A DNA stretch of 64,000 nt. Origin: Ophioderma brevispina. Lineage: Eukaryota; Echinodermata; Ophiuroidea; Amphilepidida; Ophiodermatidae. Location of the stretch: positions 1-64,000 of the forward strand of contig JAMKCH010057061.1 of the NCBI GenBank assembly GCA_023653785.1, in the 5' to 3' direction. Shown here piece by piece: positions 32,585-45,101 of this stretch (positions are counted from its first letter, which is position 1; each line of letters opens with the position of its first letter). A model generated the notes under the pieces. It saw only the letters and a program-made list of their open reading frames with translations, did no database searches and had not been told where the DNA came from. Position numbers and translations under genes: made by a program.

Positions 32585-33104
32585 TGCAAAAATTATACGC
32601 CTTCAAGCAATAAACAGATAAATCACAACTTCTTCCACTTAACGTTTATGGAAGTTATTATGTCCAATAATTCACAAAACCCAGGGTTTCAAACGTTAGA
32701 CATACACTTTGGATGTCCTTAGTGTATTTACACATGTAGGCCGATGCTGCAATTAGGAAATACAGCAAAATACTGTAAATTTTATGTCCAATTTACTAGG
32801 CGTATAAAACGACAACTACTGAAGCTTTTATTCGATTTTTTCGAGTATCAACATTATCGTACATTATTATGAATTTTAAATTATACTATTAAGTACTAAG
32901 GTTTACAGGAAACATACTATACAGGTTTCCATTCAAATTAATATATTTATATCTTGATGTAATATATTTTACATTAAGTATTAAGTATTTGATTAAATCA
33001 ATTCTAATTACAAAAATAGAAAAAATGGAACCTCATCGGTCCTCTTTTCTAGCTTCTGTCAGAGATGATGACGGCTAGAAAATCATACAAAAGCATAGTC
33101 ATTT

Positions 33105-33480
33105 CTAGCGCCCTCCACAGGCAAAAATATGTTCAACATGTTCAATACCACCGTCCGAGGCGATCGATCGACTCTTTTTGAGTACGCCAAACAGGCGAAT
33201 GCGCATTCGTCTCCTTTGACATAGAAACAGAGGACGTTTTTTAGTTTTTGCAAACAGACCAATCACTTTATAATTAAATTTGACAAGGAAAACAAAGGAT
33301 ACTTGAATTGAAAGCGTGCTCAAAATGAACAACGTTTCAATGTCCACAATGTACACATAAAATCATTTTCCTAAAATGTTTCAAATTTTAGATATGAAAG
33401 TTCATAATTCTCTAAAACTTCAATCGCCGATATCTCGAAATGTGACTTTTGGTCGATTGGCCTGTTTGGAAGATTCGTGC
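33105..33480. repeat. Dispersed repeat shared with 29245-29455
   Basis: GAGTACGCCAAACAGGCGAA...GCATTCGTCTCC at 33179-33216 and GGTCGATTGGCCTGTTTGGA at 33453-33472 match 29424-29458 and, inversely, 29252-29273. The two CCAAACAGG words within each copy face each other, so this may be a small inverted-repeat element. The 83-aa minus frame across it is unassigned. Confidence 0.45.
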
Positions 33481-34187
33481 CGATATTGTCCATAAATACA
33501 TTGGGGTATATTTATTCACGAACCTTCCATACCAAGTTGACCGAACTGGATCGAACATGCGTATGAGTTCAACTAGGATATGGAGGAGACCGCCTAAATC
33601 TACTAATGATCAGGCTTCAGAATGAAGATCAGACAGAACTTTCCGAGCTTCATCCTAATACGTGGATCCAGAGTTTTTCGGTACAACTCAACTTCCGGTT
33701 CTTAAATTTAGAAAATGCTCGATCGACTCATTTCATTTCAAAAAAATAATTTGTGAAGATAAAACTCTCAGGGTGAATCCATACACTATAATTCATAGAG
33801 CCTTTTCGGTTAGTCACGGGCGGACAATTTGAACACTTTAATAACAAGAAAGGCTATAAAAACTCTTGGGCAGGAACAAGATGTGTTTTTGGCCCTTGAA
33901 CATGTTTAAATCATTCCTATAATATAGTTTACATAGGAGATTTCCTTTAAATATCATCAATTCTACAAGAATCCTAAGAAACTCGGTTGTCATGGGTTGT
34001 TGCTAAAAATAGAATCAACGATATGTTTGCGTCACAGACGTACGAGATAGATTTTGAGGTTTTCAAATTTTAGTACTCGTTTGCAATTTCTATCCGTCGC
34101 ACCTCAACTTGACAGATACTATCCAGTACATCAGTTAGCTTGGTTAGTTGACTTACTTCACAGGTAGAACGATTGCCCGAAACAAAA

Positions 34188-34964
34188 GTGTTACGGACGG
34201 ATATATTTCACTGTCACGAACGGACATCTAAAGCTAACGAGAAAAGCAACTTTAACATTTATTTACAATTTTGAATAGGTAGATGACTACTAAATAACTC
34301 CACCTCAATGTGGGAAGAGTTTTTGAAAATCTTAAGGTTTCCTGGTTTTACACGGTAAAACATAACATTTTTGTCATGGATGGACACATTTTTGTCACGG
34401 ACGGACACAATCTCTGAGGGAAATTTTTAAAAATTAAACTTCTAAAATTGTGCTCCAAAAGGATGTAAATTGTCTTTGATACCATGATGATGCATATACT
34501 GTAATGCAAAAAGAAAATTGAATTTGTCCCTTTTGATAATTTCAGCTTCTTAAGTTGTTTGGAAGCCTATTGTTTGGATGATAAACCAATACAAAATAAG
34601 CAAATGTCCGCCTGTGACACATTTTGATTATCATTTTTAACAAACTTGTGTCCATTGATTATTATTTTTATATCAGCATAATATAGCACATGTAGAGGAG
34701 TGATAGTTTTCTTCATTTTTCCCTTTCGGCAAGAAGTAGGAAAACTTTTGGGAACTTTTTGTGTTACGAATGGGCACCTCTGCATGTGAATGCCAACAAG
34801 CATGTGGCATGATTGAAAGGAAAATTGTTCCCAGTTTTGCTTTGATTTGATGAAATAATATCCATACTACAAAATACTGACACTCAAAAGCATGAAAACG
34901 TTTGACAAATTCTCTATTACAATTTCCCCCCCCCCCAAAAAAAAAAAATATCCGTCCGTGACAC
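34188..34964. mobile_element. Element with GTGTYACGGACGGATA ends and subterminal repeats
   Basis: GTGTTACGGACGGATAT at 34188 and its inverse TATCCGTCCGTGACAC at 34949-34964 could be terminal inverted repeats of a 777-bp unit. Between them the related word TGTCACGRACGGACA recurs at about 34212, 34373 and 34393, inverted at 34604, and again at 34761 (GTTACGAATGGGCAC). Clusters of short repeats near the ends are typical transposase-binding sites of hAT- and CACTA-type elements. No transposase is evident; the 78-aa minus frame at 34567-34803 is unassigned. Confidence 0.5.
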
Positions 34965-35214
34965 TATTCTGCACCCCTACGACCAAATAGTGTGTTCCAG
35001 GACTCGTGGACCTCTCTGCTTTATTTTCACCCATGTTCTACAAGGCAGAGATGTTACTTCAATTTTTTCACAAACATGCTAACACTAAATCGATTCTCCA
35101 TGTTCCTCTTCTAATTTGAATGAACTTTTCATTCTTTCTAATTTGAATAAATTTTTCAATCTGCTGAATCATGGCATTTACCATGTTGGTTTTCGAATTC
35201 ACCCACACACGCAG

Positions 35215-35481
35215 AAGATGGTACTTTATTTCTACGGCCGGCGGGTTGTGAACGGACACCCTGTGCGGATTGCCCAAAACTTTTTCAAAGATACAATCCC
35301 GAGCCAGATATTGAAGTTGTACCAAAAGAAATTCAAATTCCCTTTTAGCATGGGCGAGGGAAACCCAGGATGGGGGGGACGTTTTCTTTTTGTTAGACGA
35401 GACGTCGACATTGTCGACTATATGTTTGAATCATTTTTTACCAAACTACCAAACATTGATAACAATGATCAAAGGGTTTAA
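35215..35481 (+). CDS. Candidate 3'-terminal exon, unknown protein
   Basis: CCCACACACGCAG ends at 35214 and can serve as a splice acceptor, though its pyrimidine tract is weak. The frame after it is open in phase 0 for 88 codons to TAA at 35479-35481. It is GC-richer than the flanks and looks protein-like: KMVLYFYGRRVVNGHPVRI, DTIPSQILKLYQKKF, GNPGWGGRFLFVRRDVDI and DYMFESFFTKLP. No signal peptide or membrane span. The same frame is open upstream to 35116 but AT-rich there. AATAAA occurs at about 35855. No family is recognised and no partner exon was found. Confidence 0.4.
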   Translation, partial: KMVLYFYGRRVVNGHPVRIAQNFFKDTIPSQILKLYQKKFKFPFSMGEGNPGWGGRFLFVRRDVDIVDYMFESFFTKLPNIDNNDQRV

Positions 35482-35689
35482 GGAGAGATAATTTCAAAGA
35501 CGAAGAATCCTGTGAAGCATTAAAAGCTGAGGAAAAAATGATCAATTCCCCGTCAATTGCCAAAACAAAGGTCATTGATTCTTGACCATTTTTTTTGTTT
35601 TTTCAAATGGTAACAAAAAGTCGCATTAGTAATCGTATTAGCCAAAAGCAGGGAACTAATTATAATGTAAGATTATTTTTCTGTAATCA

Positions 35690-35765
35690 TAACCCACCCC
35701 CAACCCACCGCCAACCATTTTTAACACCCCCCCAAACCGGCCGTAACACCTGCCACCACCCCCAT
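35690..35765 (+). repeat. C-rich tract, quadruplex potential on minus strand
   Basis: Eight or so CCC/CCCC runs separated by short A/G/T linkers (ACCCACCCCCAACCCACCGC and onward). The minus strand has the GGG-run spacing needed for quadruplexes. Confidence 0.7.
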
Positions 35766-38723
35766 GACTAGTAATAGTTTTAAACATCCAGAGAAAGATG
35801 AGAAAGAATGAGGTGGTTCGACTGCTACTTCACTTCAAAAGATAACGTTTTCAATAAACCGCCTATTCATCTCAATCGGCTTAAATCTAATCGATTGGAC
35901 CAAAGATTTACGCTAACCTCTACTTGCTGGAGACATTACAGACACCTGTCTTGAAATCCAGAACATTCCAATACCATTGTTCATTGGTATTTGCACAGGT
36001 TCTATACACTATGGTTGGTGACCAGTACGCGAACTACTCGCCTGCACCGTCTAAACAACTTTGAGCCCAAATTTTCAAAGTATTTTGGCCCTTTGGACAC
36101 TTTCTTCTTCTGACACAAAAAGGGTATAGTTTGAGTTGTTTTGAAAATGCATTTACTAATCATTCATCATAATCACTTTCACAGGAAATAACCTGTATTT
36201 GTAAAATTAGGCTAAATATAACAATCTTTATTATTGACCCCCAAACCTTGAATCAAAATCAATGTTAGCTTAACCGAAAAGGGTCGATTTTGCTATTTCT
36301 ATCATTTCTTTTTCTTTCTTTCTTTTCTCTTTCCTTGTCTTTTCGTTAAAAAGCCACGGTATTTCCTCAATATTTCGCAACGATTAAAATAAATAACAAT
36401 CAGCAGAAACAAAACCGCGGAGTTCATTGCCCGCAGAGATCTTTATCTGGCAAATTAATAATCTATTTTAGTGGGAGTGTCAAAATTGTGTTGTGGAAAC
36501 CTTCCCGAATCGCAGGCCCAGCTTGAGGCGGTTGAACACATTTACTACTTCAAAAGGTCCAATCGGAGTGGCCCTTGAGTTTCCTAACAAGAGCTGATGA
36601 ATGAGGGTATTCCTGGGTAATCGGATTGCAAATGAGCCATCTCCTTCTTATCTTCTCATCTTCTCTGAGTTAATCCAAAAGATTGAGTGATACATCCACA
36701 AGAACTGATTTGGCGCCGGAGCCCATTATTTAAAGATTTATAGTAGATCCCAACCATCGGTCACCGTAGGGAAAAGTTTTTTGGACAGAGTCGATTAGTT
36801 GGGATAGGGCCGACAAAAAGAAAACATGAGGCCCGATCGATTTCACCTGTTTCATGAATTGAGATAATCTGGCTTTTCATGTTGCCTTAATTTTTCCAAA
36901 GACTTGTTGTTCATTCTATTCAAAACACGGGCGCTTAAAAGTCATAACATTCAACTCACCTTTACATTGATACCACTACAGCAAATACACAATGTTTGAG
37001 AGCTATGTTTTTGTACTACAATCGCTACGCCTGACTTGAATGCTTTCATGTGAGCATATATTGATTTCTTCTCTCTGTTCTCTCTGTCTATCGGACTAAG
37101 CAATTTTCAATAGATTTAGCTTTGAAATTTTTAATCCGATTTTAATATTTCCAACCACCACTCACTGCACATGCCCGCTCCCCTCAATATCACTACCTCA
37201 TACCTTCGGAAAAGACTAGAGTGACAAACGATTTTGACTCTACTATACATTAAATCGTCCCACAAAAGTTTTTCTTTGAAGAAGGGATGGACCTGCTCGC
37301 CAATTTTTCCGAGTCTTTAAATAATATTTTATTAACAAAGGTTTTTCGTTAGGGATGTTAAATGTCAATTTAAGTTTGTTATCTTGACTTTTCACTTGAG
37401 CTTCCCTTTTTAACCATCCCATGTATGCACTATGCTGGTCTGCGGTTGTCTCATCGTCTCACCAAAATCGGGTTGAGATTGAAAAACCTCTATATAGATT
37501 TCGCCATTCGCCGACGGTATTTTTTAAGAACAGTTAGGCCCTGGTCGTCAACTATCTTCATCTAAAGATAAAAGAGATAAAGAACCACTATTTAGTTTTT
37601 GACTAAATGGATTTTTGTTTCTTTTACTGAAATTTTTCCTCGATAAAGTTGTTGGAATCTATGGAGTGTAGAAGAAATTGTTTTCCAAATTACTTTTAGA
37701 AAATAACAACTTTCATTTTGTAGTAACTACAAATTAATAAATACTAATAATAATACTCTAACAGTGGAATAGGGAGAAATATTAATTATTCGTTAGGTTA
37801 TAATTAGTTTTTTATTCAAAATAATATTCATAGCCCTTTGATTAAAAAAATTCTAGAGATTATCCTTCCATTTTTGCATAACTTTTGTTATCCAACGAAA
37901 GAAAACCGCAAACTACAAAGGGATAGATTTCAAAGATTCAAATTTTTTTTCTTGAATACTTTCTGAGTGAAGAAACAAAACCCAATTTCGCCCTAACGTA
38001 GGGGATTCATCATAATAATAACATAATCACAACAACAAATCCCCCAAAATGAAAATTAGAAAAACCTAAAAAAAATTAGCAAATTAATAAGTTGTATTAT
38101 TCACGATAAAATATTATTGTAATAGTTTGGGGAATGCAGTGACCCTTAAGGACTATCAGTTCAATTTTTAACAAGAGATGTTAAACTTTTTTCAAGAATA
38201 TTTTTAATAACCACCTTTGGTACACTACACAAGCAGAGGGTGTTTTGAATCAATCCCAGATGCATAACACTGGTGCCTATATAACCGTACGGTACTAACA
38301 CATGTCCAGTACTTAGGGATAAAGATGTGTCCAAAAGTTTAAGAATCACAAGATATTTCATAATCATGTAAACAATTCCCTTAGCAACTAATGCTTAGGG
38401 GCCAATGAGCGTTTAAGTATGTTTTTTGTTGTGTTAAAATATGAGTTTATGGGATCACATACCCTATTGAGGTGATTTTCCCAAAACTGGTGCATTTGGG
38501 AGTGGACTGTCAAAATACTATCGGACTAAAAAGAACATACAACGTAAACTTAGCACAAACATACCTCTATATGTGCAGTGGATAAAGAGCTCCAGCGCGA
38601 GTTTATCTGGATGATGGGCTGGACTTGATAGGACACAACTGAACACTCTGTTGAGCCATAGCGAGCTAGAGGAAGTATTTAGAAGATATAAATTTTAATA
38701 CCAATATAATTCATAATCATTAT
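35766..38723. other. Intergenic, nothing recognised
   Basis: AT-rich. It includes a pyrimidine tract of TTTC repeats at about 36300-36350. No exon, LINE or tRNA signal is seen. Confidence 0.5.
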
Positions 38724-39592
38724 TACAGGGGGAGTCCAAACAACTTGACCCTGCTTGTATTCGCCATTTTTATTTTGGAGGTAAACACATATCTAACTAA
38801 TTGGTATTAAAAACTGAAAGCTTAGTGCTAGGTAATCTTAATTTGCCGCAAAGATCATTCACATCGGTTGAGTATAGACCGAGCTTCAGTCGTTTGAATC
38901 AAGGAGTCTTTTGCGCTCTGTCCACGGATTCACATTAAAATGAATGGCGGTCAGAGAAGCAAATCAGTGTCCAGAAGAAAATCGGACTATTTATTGACTG
39001 CAGAATAAATATGGCGCTATTTAACCCCACAAAATTCAGTCACAATTTACCACCAATGCCCTCTTAACATTTCTACTTCCTCATCACTCATAAAAATCAT
39101 TTGAAAAATAAATTAACTTGATACATGTATCAGTTCTGGAGGAGTTGAATGAATCATACCATATGAAGGAACAGACATCGGTGACAACCTTTTGAGGTTT
39201 AAAGTATTGTCTATATTTTCATACCAAAATATGCCACATCTTGAAAAAAGTGTTTCTTATAAAACTAGCCCTTTTCACTGGCTTTTACACCTTTGAGATA
39301 CCACTTTATTTGACATAAACATAAACATACCCGTATCATCATTTTGGGGAGTCATATGCTTAGTTAACCGCCGTACATTCAAATGGGAATCCGTGGATAG
39401 GGGTAAAAGCTGACTGCTTGATTCAAAAGAATGTAGCTCGGCCTATACTTATCCGATTGGAATTATCTTTGCAGCAAATTAAAGATAATGAAATAAGCTG
39501 TCCGATGATACCACATATGTTAGATATGTATTATTTAAAATTGCAAAATGGCGGACACAATCAAGGTCAATTTTTTTTTGACTCACCCTGTA
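38724..39592. mobile_element. Tc1/mariner-like TIR element with TA target site
   Basis: The left end TA-CAGGGGGAGTCCAAACAACT and the inverse of the right end TA-CAGGGTGAGTCAAAAAAAAA agree. Complementarity continues through TTGACC-TGCTTGTATTCGCC / TTGACCTTGATTGTGTCCGCC to CATTTT, about 50 bases. TA lies at both edges (38724-38725, 39591-39592). Interior ~770 bases have no recognised transposase. A CAGGGTGAGTC start is common among short mariner-type elements of invertebrates. Confidence 0.7.
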
Positions 39593-39719
39593 TATTCAAT
39601 AAAAAAGCAGGATGTTTTCCCAATCTAGCCCGCTATACTTTAGGGTCCAGTTGCCATGTTTTTACCGTTGTAATAATCTTTTAATTCTTAACATTGTTTA
39701 TCCAAAAATAACGTTGAAG

Positions 39720-39935
39720 CTGTGATGTCATGCAGTTATTTAACTTATGGCGTAATAGTGACGTAACAATGTGAATATTTGTACACATTTTTGATACCAA
39801 TTGAAAGAAGAAACTCAAAGCTATCCTGTGGTAGCAAATTTATAGGAGTCAAATTTTGAATAAGGAAAATTTAACAGGGTGGTAACCATATTCCTTTGGG
39901 TGTGTTGTTACAAAAATGGTTCAGGTGGTCAAGGG
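39720..39935 (+). mobile_element. piggyBac-like MITE right-end fragment
   Basis: Parallels 28580-28790: TATGGCGTAATAGTGACGTA, TACCAATTGAAAG, ATAGGAGTCAAATTTTGA, CAGGGTGGTAACC, TTGTTACAAAAATGG and the end TTCAGGTGGTCAAGGGTTA. The left part of the element is missing or too diverged; the Tc1-like element ends 130 bases upstream. Confidence 0.65.
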
Positions 39936-40154
39936 TTATAGATGCACTGCCCAAAAATGAGTAGGATACAGTTTGTGCACTGTCTACTTATTTCTGATTA
40001 CATCTAAGGGAGAGCACATTAGAGGTGCACTTTTGTTAACGAGGTAGTGGTGCACTGTTCGTCTATGGGGTAAGATGCCTTTAACATTTCAGTGTAGGTC
40101 TTCTGCACTCCAAGCATCGAATAGTTTGTAATTTATTCGTGATCACGACATGAC

Positions 40155-40174
40155 ATAACTAACTAACTAACTAG

Positions 40175-40205
<31 letters not shown>

Positions 40206-40217
40206 GCTAGCTAACTA
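40155..40217 (+). repeat. (CTAA)n tetranucleotide repeat
   Basis: About fifteen units of AACT/CTAA with a few CTAG variants. Confidence 0.95.
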
Positions 40218-41230
40218 ATCCTCCTTTCGAAGATTTTCTTTCAGGTTTCTTTAATAGCAAGCAATGCAAAATTATATAAGTTATACCATACATAACATTA
40301 CATGCCTTATCGCAATATAAGTTTAAATCCGGTATGATACATACCATTACATGTCTTGCCAATGATCTCTTGGCACCGGCAATAAGTTTATCTGGTATTA
40401 CACTGCCCCCTGTCATGACTGAAAGAATAACGGCGGATGTTCAGTGTACACCATTTTTAAATACATTTTACTCGATACTTTGGAAAAGAGCGCCCCTAAA
40501 GAATTCACGGGAAAAACAAGGATCTCTAGTGATTTTAAGGAATATTAGCCCAAAGACCTGTCACGAACTTCTTTTGCGTAAATATTTCCACATCAGTATG
40601 CGACAACCAAATAAGATTAGAAATCATTCCACCCAAAAAGATGCTATATCCCTAATGTCCCTTAACTGTATTTAAATGCACTTTTGACCAAAAAAAAAAA
40701 CCTAGCGGACCCCTTTCTTGGATTAGGGGAAAAAATAATGCAATTCCGTGACCGTGGAGAGCAAGGTTCATTTCTCAGTGGACTTCTATGAAGGTTAAAG
40801 GTGGATGGCCCGATCGACGACCCAGTCCCCTTTTTTTCTCCATGAAAATTGAGATTTTGGTATCAAAAAAAATGCATTATTTTCTCAATAGGCAAGTGAA
40901 ATTTAAGGCCCAGAAAATGTTTTATTTTGATGATATGAAAAAAAAGTTCCCAGATGGGGTCGACCACATGTATTAAAAGGAATTGTCCTATGGGCCAATT
41001 TAGTAATGTTTGCTTCTACTCTACAAAAGAAGGATGGACAACTCTAACTACAGTCACATGACAAGCACATGTACATGCAGTCCCCGCTATACTGCCACGG
41101 TTGTTTGGGGCTCTCCAAAGTGATGCAAATCAGGTAATTTTAGGCATAATAAGATTCATACAAATTAAATGCTGAATGTTACAACTTATGCCTTATCCAT
41201 TTGGCCTGATCATGTTCATTTTATCGGCAT
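40218..41230. other. Intergenic, nothing recognised
   Basis: The 113-aa plus frame at 40334-40675 and the 62-aa frame at 40788-40976 show no domain, signal or splice context I can support. Confidence 0.45.
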
Positions 41231-41554
41231 ATGAACGCTGCTCTGAAAATCATCATTCGCAAGTTAATTTGGGACAACAAAGGTATCAACATAAATGGTG
41301 AAAGACTGAGCCATCTCCGGGTCGCAGATGATATTGTCATCCTTTCTGAAGACCGCAATGAAGTAGAAACCATGATACAGGAATTTGATTGTGAAAGTAA
41401 CAGTGTGGGATTAAAAGAACATCATGCGAAAAACATGTTCTATTGTTACACCACTAAGATGACTATCTACTTCAACCAAAATGATTTAGAGGAGGAAGTT
41501 TATGCATACGCATCTGCAGAACTTGTAGGATTTCTAGTGATCCTTGTGCACTAG
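41231..41554 (+). pseudogene. RTE-like LINE reverse transcriptase fragment
   Basis: 107-aa open frame matching the polymerase catalytic region of non-LTR retrotransposons. NGERLSHLRVADDIVILSE holds the catalytic Y/F-A-D-D box, here VADD. Downstream come EDRNEVETMIQEFDCES and VGLKEHHAKN, corresponding to the usual 'GLKMNxxKTK' segment, and LEEEVYAYASAELVGFL, corresponding to 'YVYLG' near the thumb. Only about 100 residues remain of an ORF2 several times longer. It has no 5' or 3' partner nearby, so it is a truncated relic. The F-to-V change in the catalytic box also argues against function. Confidence 0.75.
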
Positions 41555-41639
41555 GCCCAGTTTCCTCTTGTCTAACGTTATTCTATTTTGGTGTTCTTTG
41601 AATAGCGTACCACAATAGATAAAATACATCTAACAGATG

Positions 41640-41800
41640 TGGGAGGAGAGAGAGAGAGGGGGAGAGGGAGAAATCGAGAGCGGTAAGAGAGAGAAAGAGA
41701 GGGAGAGAGAGTGGGAGAGAGAGCGAGAGAGGGAGAGAGAGAGAGAGAGAGGCAGAGAGAAGGAGAAGAAGGAAAAGAGAGATGGAAGAAAAATCCGTTA
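41640..41800 (+). repeat. (GA)n purine tract
   Basis: About 150 bases of GA/GGA repeats. The 100-aa Ser/Leu-rich minus frame across it (41578-41880) is a product of this composition. Confidence 0.95.
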
Positions 41801-42218
41801 AACTTACTGACTTTCATACAGGACCAGTCGTATTTGCCAACATCAGGATGATTTACCAAATCATAAATGTGATGAATCAAGCCGATGAGCTCAGTGCATC
41901 TGTATTTTTTTTTTTTAAAAATCGATACCCATGGCTCATTAAGCAGTGTGTCTAAATGCGTGAGCTTTGGTGTTTTTATTCAGAAAATTACTAGTAAATC
42001 CAGAAGTAAAAATCATAAATATTACATGCGTGGTGAAATATTCACCTTACTGACTTTGATAACCAAAATCCTTTCTTTAGTAGTTGAATAAATCCAGCGA
42101 TATCGGATAATAAATTGGAATGACCAGTATAAAAAAACTATAATGTTATTGGGTAAAATTTCAATCTAAGTGCTGATAGGATTGTGCGCTTGGACAGCTG
42201 CGGTTGTTAAAATGAGTT

Positions 42219-42442
42219 ATGGTCGAACGGAGCCATAGTCCGGGCTCCACCAAGACGAAACGGAATATAAATGTGAAACTGATGTTACGTGAAGAGTCAT
42301 CGAGGCCTCCCCTATTCTTCACCATTGTACGTGGACAACGAGTCCGGAGGACCATATCCTCCTTGCCACCCACGGCCCAGGTGAAGACGAAATGTTGTGG
42401 TGTGCCTGAAGGGGGCGACGTAATAATAACAATAGGCAACAG
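42219..42442. other. GC-rich exon-like island, unassigned
   Basis: About 220 bases with GC near one half in an AT-rich setting. Long frames are open on both strands (plus 42219-42569, minus 42161-42439). The minus frame includes HFVFTWAVGGKEDMVL and RTMVKNRGGLDDSSR, the plus frame FFTIVRGQRVRRTISSLPP. I recognise neither. A TGACGTCA palindrome follows at 42473-42480. Could be an exon, a promoter-proximal island or an unnamed repeat. Confidence 0.25.
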
Positions 42443-45095
42443 CGCTTTGTGTACTTATTATTACTTATTTCATGACGTCATATGCCCAGATTCCGACATT
42501 TTCTTAGAAAGAGCACATTCACTAATATGTTCGCAGCGTACAACTGAAGGTGGGAATATACTACTTTAGGATTGAGAATCGTTTGTTTACATCCACAAGA
42601 AAACGATGGGCTATAACTATCGAATGGGCCTGTGCAGCCCAAATGGTATTGTACAGTAGGTTTAACTAGACCTGAGAACAGATCTAACAAGACGGCCCCC
42701 TACTTTTAGGAATGGTGACCCCCTTAATAAAAAACCCCAAGGTTTACACAGGGGGAAATTTTAAATTAATTTGTATTTGTATTGTTATTTTGTATACGCA
42801 TTACCATATTTATTTGTCTGATCATTAGGATTCCAAAAAGGTAAAATGTGTGTCACCAACTACAAGCCTCTTAAAAGTGTTGGGTAAAGGGTAATTTTCA
42901 GTTGACCGGGGTCAAATGTCAAAGTCAAAGTTACTCTGATTTGATTAAAACATGGAGCTCTAAAATGCTTAGTACCAATCAGGGGGGAACAAAGGTCTTG
43001 CGAAACATTGTATTTCAATGGGCGGGGCTTAACCTTGTTTTTCCCTTACTTTGGTAAGGTAAGCATTTAAAACACTCAAACAACAATTTCCTTATTTAAA
43101 TCTATGAGTTCATTAAATTATTTGCACCCCTTTTTAAACCAAATTGGAGCAAACTTTAAATTGGATCCTATAGTACAACCCAAAATTTACCTTGACATGG
43201 TTATACTGTTTTACATTAACTCCAAAAATTTGGGTTCTAAATAGTATAAACTATACCCATTTTTGAATCATTATGGTTGGGACAAATGACGTGGCACATA
43301 CTTTTCAACATGACCGGATCATTTAAAAAAAAGGACCCCTGTGTAATCATTGATGTCCCCTACCTGGTTTTAGCTACCATTCCAGAAATTATGCTATCAT
43401 GCATTTTTGTATAGAGGCTAGTGTACTGAGGTGAATATTAAAGTATCGTTTTGCTCGCCTTTCAGGATACCCAATTTGGCTAAAATTTCCTGATGGCTTT
43501 GACTTAAACCGACTACTTTGTCTATCTGCTTTTGTATCATAACAAGAGAGCATTTAACTCATGACTGAGTTTAATACGTGCCTTTCCTCGTGTACAGCTT
43601 TCAAAACGGTGTCTGCCTGGTTTATTGAACACGTAAAAAATACGGTGGGTATGTCCAGAGAAGCACAGGATTGCAACACCATCCTCGTGGCTAAATCACA
43701 GCCGGAACTCGAGTCAGTACAGTACTTTTGAGCCTGTAGAAAAATATATATATAAGTGATTGTTTAAAGATTCGCTATTAATACATTTACATTTCATCGT
43801 ACAAGGTTTAATATAATTCAATGATTATTATGATTATAAAAAAAATAATGGTTATGAAAAAAGTATCAAAACGCAAACCAAAAATAATAAGACCCTAAAA
43901 AAACGGAATTAGGAAACTGTCAATGTCATTGACAGTAAATAATAATTCTATGTACTGTTAAGTAACATATTAATTAAACCTCGTCCGAAACAGGCGACGT
44001 TACCACCCCCAACGAATGATTCCCTGTGCACAAAAACGATAAACGAATATACTAAAGGCTTTTAAATAATTGTAAGATCATCTGTTGCGGTCATTTTAGC
44101 GAAAAAATAGAGGTACGAGGGAGGTAGGTTTGTCCCGTCAAAGTTGAAGTGTGTGGTGTGTTGGTGTGGGGGGGGGGGCTGCCACCTTCATGACTTGACT
44201 GTTGTAAATGCAAAAAAAAAAAAAATCTTACTTATGTTGCTACGTTGATGCTACGAAGAAATTCGAAATTTCGTATTTTTTCCTTATTTTAGAGAATAAC
44301 ATGTGTGTGATTAATTGCCACAATAAATACCAATTTGTTTGCAGATGGCGGAAAACAGTGGGAAGAAACCCCTTGATTTTTGAGATTTGCTTACAAATAA
44401 CGTTAGGGAAATAAACTCTCAGCCATGACGTCAATGTGAACGTCCTATTGTTACAACTAGATATGTGTTGTTACTTAGTTGAAGAAAGGACACATGTAGC
44501 TAACACACTGTACCAAAAATGACGTTTTTTCCTAATTATTTAAAAAAATCAAGACGGTGGTAGGAAAATCCGAACGGAACCTCAAAAATCAAATTCCGAG
44601 GCGGAAGTAGTAGAAAATCTTTATTATGCCGGAAACGAAATCAATTTAAATCAACAAACTTAATTAAAACATGATTACTATGAGCATACCATTTCGCTAA
44701 TGGTTTTGTGGTACTCAAACCCCCAAATTGAATTCAATGATTGGTTATCTTTTTTATTCACATGTGCATAAAAGTCCGGGTATCACTTTTGGTTTGTATC
44801 GCATGATGTAAATTATAAAAACATTCTAGACTGCTTGCTACTCAGAATTCGCGGGATCATGTTGTTGTGTGTGTCTTCACAACTTCTAAACAGATAATCA
44901 CACGGCAGTTGCCTAACAACTATAGATGAGACAACTATAGTTAGCACCTGGTCTACTGACTGTTAGAGGGCGAAGAATATCCCATACAGTTACAAAATTC
45001 AATAGCCTTATCACGCTGATTGGGCCGAGAACGAATTTAAAGCACAAGCCCTGTGATCCTCAAGCATACTGCCGGACAGTGCTGTATTCGTTTCC
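42443..45095. other. Intergenic; contains a possible piggyBac-like end
   Basis: At 43973-44020 TTAAACCTCGTCC, GTTACCACCCCC and AACGAA resemble the subterminal part of the piggyBac-like MITE right end (inverse orientation). A perfect TGACGTCA lies at 44426-44433. The rest is AT-rich with no recognised gene. Confidence 0.4.
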
Positions 45096-45101
45096 CTGAC
45101 G

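Noticed and set aside
39364..39935. Complete second piggyBac-like copy starting at TTAACCGCCG (39364)
   Set aside because: Only the right ~215 bases match the 28-kb element; the left TTAA falls inside the Tc1-like element and looks coincidental.
41578..41880. 100-aa Ser/Leu-rich minus-strand frame
   Set aside because: It lies over a (GA)n tract and its composition is entirely explained by the dinucleotide repeat.
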